A stretch of 35,790 nucleotides of DNA from Polyangiaceae bacterium. Its GTDB lineage: Bacteria > Myxococcota_A > Polyangia > Polyangiales > Polyangiaceae. Position numbers and translations under genes: made by a program. Shown here in pieces: positions 21,417 through 29,147 of this stretch (within the stretch, counting starts at the first letter, position 1; each line of letters opens with the position of its first letter). The DNA is taken from positions 1 to 35,790 of the forward strand of contig JADLFU010000272.1 in the NCBI GenBank assembly GCA_020849655.1, in the 5' to 3' direction. Under the pieces are notes generated by a model that was not told the origin of the DNA, searched no databases, and saw only the letters and a program-made list of their open reading frames with translations.

Positions 21417-23210
21417 ATGGGTCGTCGCTTCCCTCTCTTGATCGGTCTCGTCGCGCTGTTCGTCGCTTGCAGCTCGTCCGAGAGCGATCCGTTGTTCCAG
21501 CCTTCGGCGTCCGCCGGCTCCTGCGTCGAGAACCAGACGGTCGAGTGCGCGTGCCCGGGCGGGAAGAAGGCGGTGCAGGTCTGCCTCGCGACTGGCAAGT
21601 ACGGCACCTGCCCCTGCGGCGTGGCCGGCGCCGGCGGGTCGACCAGCGGCGGATCCACGAGCGGCGGGTCGACCAGCGGCGGATCCACGAGCGGCGGGTC
21701 GACCAGCGGCGGTTCGACCAGCGGCGGTTCGACCAGCGGCGGTTCGACCAGCGGGGGATCCACGAGTGGCGGGTCGACCAGCGGTGGATCCACGAGCGGC
21801 GGTTCGACCAGCGGCGGTTCGACCAGCGGCGGTTCGACCAGCGGCGGTTCGACCAGCGGCGGTTCGACCAGCGGCGGCGCGGCGGGCGGCGGCGACTGTA
21901 CGGCGGGCGACTGCGACGGCGACGGCTACCCGGCGCCCCTCGACTGCGACGACAAGAACCCACGGATCAACCCCGGCGCGGTCGACCTGCCGGAGCTCGA
22001 CGCGAGCGGCGAGCTCGCCGCGACGCAGATCGACGACGACTGCGACGGCGCGCCGGCCGTCGGCCCGCCGGCGGGCTGTGACGAGGGGCTCGGCCCGATC
22101 GCCGCGTCGCCGACCGAGGCAGCGCGCGCGATGGGTCTGTGCGCGATCGGCGCGCCCCCCGAGTCGGCGCCGCCGAGCGAGCGGCGCTGGGGCGTGATCG
22201 ACGCCAGGTGGAGCGCGGTCTCGGGGCCGATGCTCGCGTCGCCGCCGCCGCCGAGCCCGCTCACGCCCGCCCTCGACACCGGGATCGTGCCGACGTTCGG
22301 GCCGAGCACGACGCCGCGCGAGGGCACGCGCATGTTCGCGCTCTCGACCGGCGTCGCGCGCGCCCCCGGCCAGGTAGGCGCGGTGACGGGGAACCAGTGT
22401 GAGCTGGGCACGGGCGGCACCACGCCGGACACGGACAAGAAGACGACCTCGCCGTCGCCTGGCGCCTTCACGAGCCAGGTGAGCTGCGGGCAGGCCGGCA
22501 CGCCCCACGACGGCGTCGCGCTCGACCTGCGGCTGCGCGTGCCGTCCAACGCGACGAGCTTCACGGTGAACTACCGCTTCTTCTCGTGCGAGTTCCCCGA
22601 CTACACGTGCAACCAGTACAATGACGTGTTCGCGATCCTGATGGCGCCGAGCCCGTTCACCCCGGGCGATCCGATGTCGCCGAACGTCGCGTTCGAGTCG
22701 AGCACGCCGGGCGTCAAGCGCATCATCGGCGTGAACAACACGACCTTCCTCACAGCCTGTGCGCCCGGCACCCCCAGCTACACCGCGTGCGCGGGCGACG
22801 CCGAGCTCGCGGGCTCCGGGTTCGAGAAGCACGCCGCGAGCGGCTGGCTGCGCACGACGGCCCCCGTGAAGCCCGGCTCGGTGATCGATCTGCGCTTCGC
22901 CGTCTGGGACTCGGGCGACGGCCTGCTGTCGTCGACGGTGGTCGTGGACGGCTTCACCTGGGGCACCAACCCTGATTTCGGCACCGTGATCGAGCCGTCC
23001 GAGGGTCAGGGGGGCGCGGGCGGCGCGGGCGGCGCGGGCGGGGATCCCTTCGGCGGCGCGGCGGGCACGGCGGGCGCGAGCGGCGGCTTCGCGGGCGCGG
23101 GCGGCGGGGCGAGCCTCGCGTGCACCGACGGCACCTGCGCCAACCCCGGCGAGTGTTGCAAGGGGATCGGCCAGCCCTGCGGCCAGGAGCTCAGCGGGTT
23201 CTGTTTCTGA
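21417..23210 (+). CDS. Cys-rich surface lipoprotein with GGSTS repeat linker, MopE-type motif and choice-of-anchor-like domain
   Basis: 597 residues from the ATG at 21417. A short signal (MGRRFPLLIGLVALFVA) precedes Cys18, the probable lipidated residue. A small Cys-rich module follows (CVENQTVECACPGGKKAVQV to CPC, 36-67), then 16 perfect GGSTS repeats (73-152). Next is a MopE-like copper/metal-binding motif (CDGDGYPAPLDCDDKNPRIN and QIDDDCDG, about 166-212). The central region (about 330-530: VALDLRLRVPSNATSFTVNY, FFSCEFPDYTCNQYNDVF, KPGSVIDLRFAVWDSGDG, VVVDGFTW) resembles choice-of-anchor (type L) beta-sandwich domains. The C-terminus is a Gly/Ala linker and a Cys cluster (CTDGTCANPGECCKGIGQPC). 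It is probably an outer-surface binding protein; the ligand is unknown. Confidence 0.82.
   Translation: MGRRFPLLIGLVALFVACSSSESDPLFQPSASAGSCVENQTVECACPGGKKAVQVCLATGKYGTCPCGVAGAGGSTSGGSTSGGSTSGGSTSGGSTSGGSTSGGSTSGGSTSGGSTSGGSTSGGSTSGGSTSGGSTSGGSTSGGSTSGGSTSGGAAGGGDCTAGDCDGDGYPAPLDCDDKNPRINPGAVDLPELDASGELAATQIDDDCDGAPAVGPPAGCDEGLGPIAASPTEAARAMGLCAIGAPPESAPPSERRWGVIDARWSAVSGPMLASPPPPSPLTPALDTGIVPTFGPSTTPREGTRMFALSTGVARAPGQVGAVTGNQCELGTGGTTPDTDKKTTSPSPGAFTSQVSCGQAGTPHDGVALDLRLRVPSNATSFTVNYRFFSCEFPDYTCNQYNDVFAILMAPSPFTPGDPMSPNVAFESSTPGVKRIIGVNNTTFLTACAPGTPSYTACAGDAELAGSGFEKHAASGWLRTTAPVKPGSVIDLRFAVWDSGDGLLSSTVVVDGFTWGTNPDFGTVIEPSEGQGGAGGAGGAGGDPFGGAAGTAGASGGFAGAGGGASLACTDGTCANPGECCKGIGQPCGQELSGFCF
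21633..21872 (+). repeat. Coding minisatellite, 16 x 15 bp (GGSTS)
   Basis: Sixteen uninterrupted 15-bp units encode GGSTS. Three synonymous variants occur: A (ggcgggtcgaccagc), B (ggcggatccacgagc and close forms) and C (ggcggttcgaccagc). Their order is A-B-A-B-A-C-C-C-B-A-B-C-C-C-C-C. The block homogeneity of C and the alternating A/B section point to repeated slippage or unequal exchange, so copy number is probably variable between strains. All frames stay open through the array. Confidence 0.95.
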
Positions 23211-23231
23211 GGGCTTCTGACGCAGAGACCT

Positions 23232-23248
23232 GCGCCCGCTCTGGGCGC
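23232..23248 (+). terminator. Possible terminator hairpin after the minisatellite lipoprotein
   Basis: gcgccc (23232-23237) and gggcgc (23243-23248) form a perfect 6-bp stem with a 5-nt loop, 21 nt after the stop codon at 23210. It is followed only by a weak pyrimidine stretch (tctctcc), so termination efficiency is uncertain. Confidence 0.35.
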
Positions 23249-23404
23249 TCTCTCCGCGTCGATGGCTGTCATCACTTGTCAACAGTGACGTCCCCAGGCG
23301 AGCTGGGATCGGTTGGCATCCACGACACAGCGCGCATGGCACGCTGCGCCGTGGAGCTACGCAGCGCGGCATGCGAACTCCCCTGCGCTCGGGGTCGGAT
23401 CGTG

Positions 23405-23410
23405 TAGGGT
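23405..23410 (+). promoter_or_regulatory. Candidate -10 box (TAGGGT) for alanine dehydrogenase
   Basis: TAGGGT, preceded by gatcgtg and followed by ccgccgcgcgcg, lies 44 nt before the GTG at 23455. The arrangement mirrors the box at 21361. No good -35 was recognised. Confidence 0.4.
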
Positions 23411-23441
23411 CCGCCGCGCGCGCCGCGCGACCGCGGACGAC

Positions 23442-23447
23442 AAGGAG
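23442..23447 (+). promoter_or_regulatory. Shine-Dalgarno site (AAGGAG) that sets the alanine dehydrogenase start
   Basis: AAGGAG ends 7 nt before the GTG at 23455 and is one of the strongest ribosome-binding sites in the window. It decides for this GTG over the upstream in-frame starts. Confidence 0.8.
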
Positions 23448-23454
23448 ACGACCC

Positions 23455-24564
<1,110 letters not shown>

Positions 24565-24627
24565 GCGGCTTAGGGCCTCTGTGCGCGGCGCTTGCCGTGT
24601 CTGCCTGCCCATGGTTCACCCCGCGAC

Positions 24628-26130
24628 GTGAGCGGCGCGGAGCCCGACGACCCAGCCTCGGGCCGCGCCGCGGGCGGCGACGAGCTGTCCGCGGGCGAGT
24701 ACCGGCGCCGGGCGCTCATCGGCGGCGTCGCGCTCGCGCTGCGCACCGCGCTCGCGCAGCTCGTCGTGCTCGGCGGGACGATCGTGCTCGCGCGGCGCCT
24801 GTCGCCGCGTGACTTCGGCGCGTTCGCGATCATCCAGTTCGCGCTCTCCTTCCTCACCGTCTTCGGCGACGCGGGGCTCGGCGGCGCGCTCGTGCAGAAG
24901 AAGACGGCCCCCACGCGCGAGGAGCTCTCGAGCGTCTTCTGGGTGCAGCTCGCGCTCGGCGGCGCCGTGCTCCTCGTCGCCGCGATCGCCGCCGAGGGGC
25001 TGCGCCTCGTCTGGGGTGATCTGCCCCCGAGCGCGCCGTGGATCCTGCGCGCGCTCGCCGTCAACTTCGCGCTCGTCGCGGCGCGCGCGGTGCCGATGAT
25101 ATCGATGGAGCGCGAGCTGATGTTCGTGCGCCTCGCGGCGATCGATCTCGTCGGCTCCCTCTCGTTCTACCTGGTCGCCTGCGGGATGGCGCTCGCGGGG
25201 TTCGGCATGTGGTCGCTCGTCGCGGGCGTGCTCGCGCAGGGCGCGCTCGGCACCCTGCTCGCGTTCGCGATGCGCCCGGTGTTCCCGTCGCTCGTGTGGG
25301 ACGGCGCGGCGGTCCGGCGCCTCCTGCGGTTCGGCGTGCCGCACCAGCTGAAGTTCGTGGTCGGCTTCGCGGGCGGCGCGACGACGCCCCTGCTCTGCGG
25401 CGCCCTGCTCGGCGCGGAGGCGGTGGGCCTCATCCAGTGGGCGCAGACGACGGGGTTCTTCCCGATCCGCCTCGTCGAGATCGTGAGCCGCGTGAGCTTC
25501 CCCTTGTACGCGCGGCTGCAGGACGACCGCCCCGCGCTCACCCGGCAGATCGATCGCTCGGTCGCCATCTGCGCGGCGGGCGCGTTCGCGTTCGCGGCCG
25601 TCATCTTCGCGCTCGGCCCGGCGTTCGTCTCGATCGTCTACTCGTCGAAGTGGCTGCCCGCGCTGCCCATGTTGTATTTGTTCGCGGGCTCGATCACGGT
25701 CGGGAGCTTCGTGCCGCTGGTGGCGCCCGCGCTCGACGCCCTCGGCAAGCCGAAGATCATGCTCTATCAGGCGATCGTGACGATGCTCGCCGCGTGGGCG
25801 GCGGCGGTGCCGCTCGCGCTGACGCACGGGGCGGTCGGGTTCGTCGCCGGCTCGGTCGCGCTGATGGTCGCGGGCAACGTCGTGATGGCGTGGGTGGTGC
25901 GGCGCGAGCTGCCGGCGCTCAGGATCGCGCGGCCGTTCGTCGCGCCGTCGCTGATCGCGATCGGTGTCGCGTGGGCCGGGCGGCGGTGGGCGCTGCCGCG
26001 CGTCGAGGGCCCTCTCACGCTCACCGCGGCGATCGTCGGCGTGATCGTGGTGTTCGCGATCGCGCTCCTCGCCGTCGACCGCGAGCTGCTCGGCGAGGCG
26101 CGGCTCATCGCGCGCAAGCAGGCTCGGTAG
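24628..26130 (+). CDS. Oligosaccharide flippase (Wzx-like, MOP/PST superfamily)
   Basis: 500 residues from a GTG at 24628 (a TTG at 24592 is a possible longer start). About 12-14 hydrophobic segments span the protein. The N-terminal helix region reads GGTIVLARRLSPRDFGAFAI and FGDAGLGGALVQKK, the signature of polysaccharide-type flippases (LARxLxPxDFGxxA...DxGLxxALVQ). A mid-protein FGVPHQLKFVVGFAGG and the conserved SFPLYARLQDDRPALTR also fit the family. It should move undecaprenyl-linked oligosaccharide units across the inner membrane. It is followed directly, tail-to-tail (1 bp between stops), by the minus-strand methyltransferase/RgpF-like pair and a GT2 gene, which together make a small surface-glycan neighbourhood. 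Confidence 0.88.
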   Translation: MSGAEPDDPASGRAAGGDELSAGEYRRRALIGGVALALRTALAQLVVLGGTIVLARRLSPRDFGAFAIIQFALSFLTVFGDAGLGGALVQKKTAPTREELSSVFWVQLALGGAVLLVAAIAAEGLRLVWGDLPPSAPWILRALAVNFALVAARAVPMISMERELMFVRLAAIDLVGSLSFYLVACGMALAGFGMWSLVAGVLAQGALGTLLAFAMRPVFPSLVWDGAAVRRLLRFGVPHQLKFVVGFAGGATTPLLCGALLGAEAVGLIQWAQTTGFFPIRLVEIVSRVSFPLYARLQDDRPALTRQIDRSVAICAAGAFAFAAVIFALGPAFVSIVYSSKWLPALPMLYLFAGSITVGSFVPLVAPALDALGKPKIMLYQAIVTMLAAWAAAVPLALTHGAVGFVAGSVALMVAGNVVMAWVVRRELPALRIARPFVAPSLIAIGVAWAGRRWALPRVEGPLTLTAAIVGVIVVFAIALLAVDRELLGEARLIARKQAR

Positions 26131-26131
26131 G

Positions 26132-26857
26132 CTACTTCTTCCGCAGGACGGCGATGATCTCGATGCCGTTGCGCTGGATCACCTCGACCTCGAAGCCGAG
26201 CTTCAGCTCGTTGCGGGCGTACATCAACAGCTCGACGAACTCCGTCCACGTCCACGCGTGGCAGTGGATGGACGTGCCGTTCGCGATGATCTCCTCGACG
26301 CGCGCGCCGCGCTCGGCCTCGGGGAGCTTCTCGACGAAGGTGACCCACTCCTCGACGTGCGCGCGGTAGTTCTGCTCGCCGCCGCGCTCGTACTCGTCGA
26401 CGATGTGGGCGAGCGGCGTGATCGGGCGCTCGGCGTCGAAGCAGCGGCGCTTGTCGGGCACGGCGAGGAACACCACGCCGTCCTGGTGCACGACCCGCAG
26501 CCACTCCGAGAGCGCGCGCAGCGGGTTGTGCGTGTGCTCGAGGACGTGGTTCGCGATGACGAAGAGCACGCTGTGCGAGCGCACGGGCGTGAGCAGCTCG
26601 CCGTTGCAGACGATGTCCACCTCGCGCAGGATCTGGTCTCGCAGCTCCGGGTACTGCTCGCGCAGCTGCGCCGTCGGCAGGCGATCGACGTACCTCGCCG
26701 TCGCGCCCGGTGGCAGCGGCAGCGGCGCGTGGAGCCCGCCGATCTCGAGCCCCTCCCCCACCAGGTACCGGCGCGCGAGCTCGTCGCGCAGCGGCAGGGG
26801 CCTCCGGAGGCCGAGCGCCTGCTCCAGCTTCTTTCGCAGCATGCCGCCCGATATCAT
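26132..26857 (-). CDS. Class I SAM-dependent methyltransferase, probably glycan-related
   Basis: 241 residues with the ATG at 26857, chosen because it overlaps the upstream stop (ATGA); the ATG at 26842 would give 236 residues. The SAM-binding motif I is GLEIGGLHAPL (36-46). The downstream core reads NHVLEHTHNPLRAL, then LRVVHQDGVVFLAVPDKR, as in methyltransferase domains found in glycosyltransferase clusters. An inserted block with FDAERPITPLAHIVDEYERG and a C-terminal NGTSIHCHAWTWTEFVELL is typical of these glycan-associated proteins. The acceptor is unknown; methylation of a sugar is an inference from the neighbours. Confidence 0.82.
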   Translation of the reverse strand: MISGGMLRKKLEQALGLRRPLPLRDELARRYLVGEGLEIGGLHAPLPLPPGATARYVDRLPTAQLREQYPELRDQILREVDIVCNGELLTPVRSHSVLFVIANHVLEHTHNPLRALSEWLRVVHQDGVVFLAVPDKRRCFDAERPITPLAHIVDEYERGGEQNYRAHVEEWVTFVEKLPEAERGARVEEIIANGTSIHCHAWTWTEFVELLMYARNELKLGFEVEVIQRNGIEIIAVLRKK

Positions 26858-27633
26858 GTGCGACGGATGAAATCGACGAGGCCGAGATCGTACCCGCGGC
26901 GCGCCATCTCGCGGCGCACGCGGGGGAGGTCGACCTTCGCCGGGTTGTCGCGCAGCAGCTCCACCTTCACGAAGGGGCAGCCGAGGTCGAGCAGCTCGAG
27001 CGGGTGGAAGATGGTCGGGTTCGCGCGGCCGCGCCCGCGCAGCCGCGTCGTCCAGGGCAGCGGGGGCAGGCACGCGATGGGCGCGACGACGGCGCCCGGG
27101 TGCCCGCGCTCCAGCAGCCAGCTCGAGAGGCCGACCTCGTAGCTGCGGATGATCTGGCTCTTGTTGCGCATCGGCAGCACGTGCTCGAAGAACGTCGAGA
27201 CGGCGCCGCCCTCGATCGTCGGCCTGCGCAGGACGACGAAGTAGCTCATCACGTGCCACGCGATCTCGTGGCTGTCGCTCATCCCCCAGAAGTCACAGGG
27301 GACGCGCGCCATCGCGTCGAACGCGCGCGCGAGCCCGCCGGGATCGAGCGGGCCGAGGACGCTGGAGTTCGTGAGGACGAGCTCGTCGACGCCGGCGAGA
27401 TCGACGCGCTCGAGCGCGCGCTTCCACATGCCGAAATCGAGCCCGATGTTCTCCTTCAAGATGACCGTGCCCGCGTGCTCGCGCGCGCGCGCCTGCTCGC
27501 GCTCCGGCAGCGCCGAGGTCGACACGAACACCACCTCCGCCGGGAGCCGTGCGAGGCTCGCCAGCGTCTGCGAGACGTACGGCTTCACCTCGTGATCCGC
27601 GTCGTAGTGGGCGTAGACCGCGAGGCGCCGCAT
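26854..27633 (-). CDS. Rhamnan synthesis protein F (RgpF)-family protein
   Basis: 259 residues from the ATG at 27633. Family features are clear: LAVYAHYDADHEVKPYVSQT at the start, VVFVSTSALPE, the NIGLDFGMWKRAL block (family: ENxGYDFGxWK), ELVLTNSSVLGPL (NDSxxGP) and DFWGMSDSHEIAWHVMSYF (DFWGxTxS...HLQSYF). Members act in polysaccharide side-chain synthesis, probably as glycosyltransferase-like enzymes at the cytoplasmic face. There is no membrane segment. It is translationally coupled to the methyltransferase (ATGA). Its upstream region holds a 9-bp perfect inverted repeat shared with the divergent gene at 27690. Confidence 0.86.
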   Translation of the reverse strand: MRRLAVYAHYDADHEVKPYVSQTLASLARLPAEVVFVSTSALPEREQARAREHAGTVILKENIGLDFGMWKRALERVDLAGVDELVLTNSSVLGPLDPGGLARAFDAMARVPCDFWGMSDSHEIAWHVMSYFVVLRRPTIEGGAVSTFFEHVLPMRNKSQIIRSYEVGLSSWLLERGHPGAVVAPIACLPPLPWTTRLRGRGRANPTIFHPLELLDLGCPFVKVELLRDNPAKVDLPRVRREMARRGYDLGLVDFIRRT

Positions 27634-27648
27634 CCGTCTCGGCGCGCT

Positions 27649-27677
27649 CTACCACAGCCGCCGGCGAACTGTGGTAG
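27649..27677. promoter_or_regulatory. Perfect 9-bp inverted repeat in a divergent intergenic region
   Basis: ctaccacag (27649-27657) and ctgtggtag (27669-27677) are exact reverse complements separated by 11 nt, in the 56-bp gap between divergent genes. Each arm reads outward as CTGTGGTAG toward a start codon (12 nt to the ATG at 27633, measured from a TAGAGC box; 9 nt to the TTG at 27690 from TAGGCG). It may be an operator, or two back-to-back -10-like elements. Confidence 0.5.
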
Positions 27678-27689
27678 GCGACGCGCGTC

Positions 27690-28103
27690 TTGCGGAGGGT
27701 CACTGTGTTCGACGACGGCGGCGAGCACGCGGCGTACGCGCGGGCGCTCGCGGCCGGGCTCGCGGCGGCCGGCGCGACGGCGCGGAGGGTCACGCTCGTC
27801 GGGCCGCGCGCGCCCGGGGGTCGGAGCTTCGAGGGGGACGTCGAGGTGCTCTCGTGTCCGGCCTTGCTCGACGCCTCACCCCGGGCCGCCGCCGTGCTCG
27901 GGCGGCGCCTGCCGATCGCCGGCCGACTGCCGTCGGTGCAGATGTGGCGCTCCGCGCTCGCGCTCGCGCTCGCCGATCGCGTCCTCGTCGTCGGCCCGGC
28001 GACGCTGCTCGCGCGCTCGCTCCTGCGCGAGCAGCCGCGCGCCGTGGTGATCGATCCTCACGCGCTCGGCGTCGACGCCGCCGTCGCGCTCGCGCTCGCG
28101 TAG
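27690..28103 (+). CDS. Small hypothetical protein, Rossmann-like N-terminus
   Basis: 137 residues from a TTG at 27690, or 132 from a GTG at 27705 (VFDDGGEHAAYARALAAGLA). Codon bias is good (G/C thirds throughout), which supports a real gene despite the weak start. The N-terminal part, a beta strand, then EHAAYARALAAGLAAAGATA and RRVTLVGPR, looks like the opening alpha/beta unit of a glycosyltransferase (GT-B) or similar nucleotide-binding fold. The C-terminus (DRVLVVGPATLLARSLLREQ, VVIDPHALG) could be another such unit. It is too short for a full enzyme; it may be a remnant or a stand-alone domain. It lies between the RgpF-like and GT2 genes, facing the latter. Confidence 0.5.
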   Translation: MRRVTVFDDGGEHAAYARALAAGLAAAGATARRVTLVGPRAPGGRSFEGDVEVLSCPALLDASPRAAAVLGRRLPIAGRLPSVQMWRSALALALADRVLVVGPATLLARSLLREQPRAVVIDPHALGVDAAVALALA

Positions 28104-28122
28104 GTCAGCGCACGCTCGACTC

Positions 28123-29091
28123 TCAGTCGATCTTCGGCGCCGGGTTCTGCCGCTCCCGCAGGTGGATCCACCGGCGCTCGAGGCGCGCGGCGTCGATCTC
28201 GGCCCGCGCGTGCACCGCGCGCCGCTCGCGCAGCGTCGACGGGAGCCTCGCGGCGAGCGACAGGAGCGGGCGGAGGCCGCCCGTCGCGGAGATCTTCGCG
28301 ACGTCCCACGCCGTCTTCGGCGCGGAGCGCAGCAACATCCCCGGCGACGCGAGCTTCAGCAGCATCGCGATCCGGTTGACCTTGCACTGGACGGTGACGA
28401 AGCTCGCGCCGCGCCGCCCGGACGAGCCGCGGAACTTGTGCCGGACGACGGCGTCGGGGACGTACATCGCGCGCCAGCCCCCCAGCCTGCACCGCCACCC
28501 GAGGTCGACGTCCTCGTAGTACATGAAGAAGCTCCGATCGAGGTAGCCGCTGTCCATGCGCACCTGGTCGAGCATCTCGCGCCGGTAGAGCGCGGCGCCG
28601 GCGGTGGTGCAGAACGGCTCGGAGGGCTCCCGCGCGGCGTCGACGGGCTCGCCGAAGTGTCGGTCGCGGGCGCTGCCGTTGGTGAACACGACGACGCCGG
28701 ACGAATTCACCTTGTCGGGGTGCTTCGTGAACACGATGCACGGCTGGATCATCCCCACGTCGCCCGGCGCGGCGGCGGCGGCGGCGCGGAGCGCACGGAG
28801 CGCGCCCGGCTGCGAGACGGCGTCGTTGTTGAAGAGGTAGACCCACTCGGCGTCGGTGCGGAGGATGCCGCGGTTGCAGCCCTCCGCGAACCCGAGGTTC
28901 TCGCCCGTCGCGAGCACGTCGACGCCGGGGAAGCGCTCGCGGAGCGCCTCGACGGAGCCGTCCACGCTGCCGTTGTCGACGACCACGATCGGCAGCGAGG
29001 GATCGTCGGCGAGGAGGCTCGCGACGCCCGCGAGGACGTCGTCCTTCGAGTTCCAGTTGACGATGACGGCCGCGACGGTGGGGACGGACAC
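28123..29091 (-). CDS. Family 2 glycosyltransferase
   Basis: 322 residues from a GTG at 29091, which starts the domain exactly (MSVPTVAAVIVNWNSKDDVL). GT2/GT-A features: VVDNGS (37-42), NLGFAEGCNRG (65-75), the metal-binding FNNDA (87-91), a TTAGAALYRREML segment and YYEDVDLGWRCRLGGWR (191-207), which is typical of the rhamnosyltransferase-like branch; Glu193-Asp194 is the candidate catalytic pair. A short basic C-terminal region (RRGASFVTVQCKVNRIAMLL) is likely membrane-associated. It transfers a sugar from a nucleotide donor to a lipid-linked glycan at the inner membrane; donor and acceptor are unknown. A TAGAGC box lies 7 nt before the start, with no Shine-Dalgarno site. Confidence 0.93.
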   Translation of the reverse strand: MSVPTVAAVIVNWNSKDDVLAGVASLLADDPSLPIVVVDNGSVDGSVEALRERFPGVDVLATGENLGFAEGCNRGILRTDAEWVYLFNNDAVSQPGALRALRAAAAAAPGDVGMIQPCIVFTKHPDKVNSSGVVVFTNGSARDRHFGEPVDAAREPSEPFCTTAGAALYRREMLDQVRMDSGYLDRSFFMYYEDVDLGWRCRLGGWRAMYVPDAVVRHKFRGSSGRRGASFVTVQCKVNRIAMLLKLASPGMLLRSAPKTAWDVAKISATGGLRPLLSLAARLPSTLRERRAVHARAEIDAARLERRWIHLRERQNPAPKID

Positions 29092-29147
29092 GCTCGGCGC
29101 TCTACCCTGACCGGCCGCCGCGGGCGCGACAATCGGGCGCCCGCCGA

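Noticed and set aside
21633-21872. Possible CRISPR array
   Set aside because: The units are 15 bp, contiguous, without spacers, and encode GGSTS in frame.
23272-23288. tcact-n7-agtga dyad far upstream of alanine dehydrogenase as an Lrp/AldR-type operator
   Set aside because: Arms of only 5 bp, about 120 bp upstream of the -10 candidate, and no regulator gene nearby; chance occurrence is likely.
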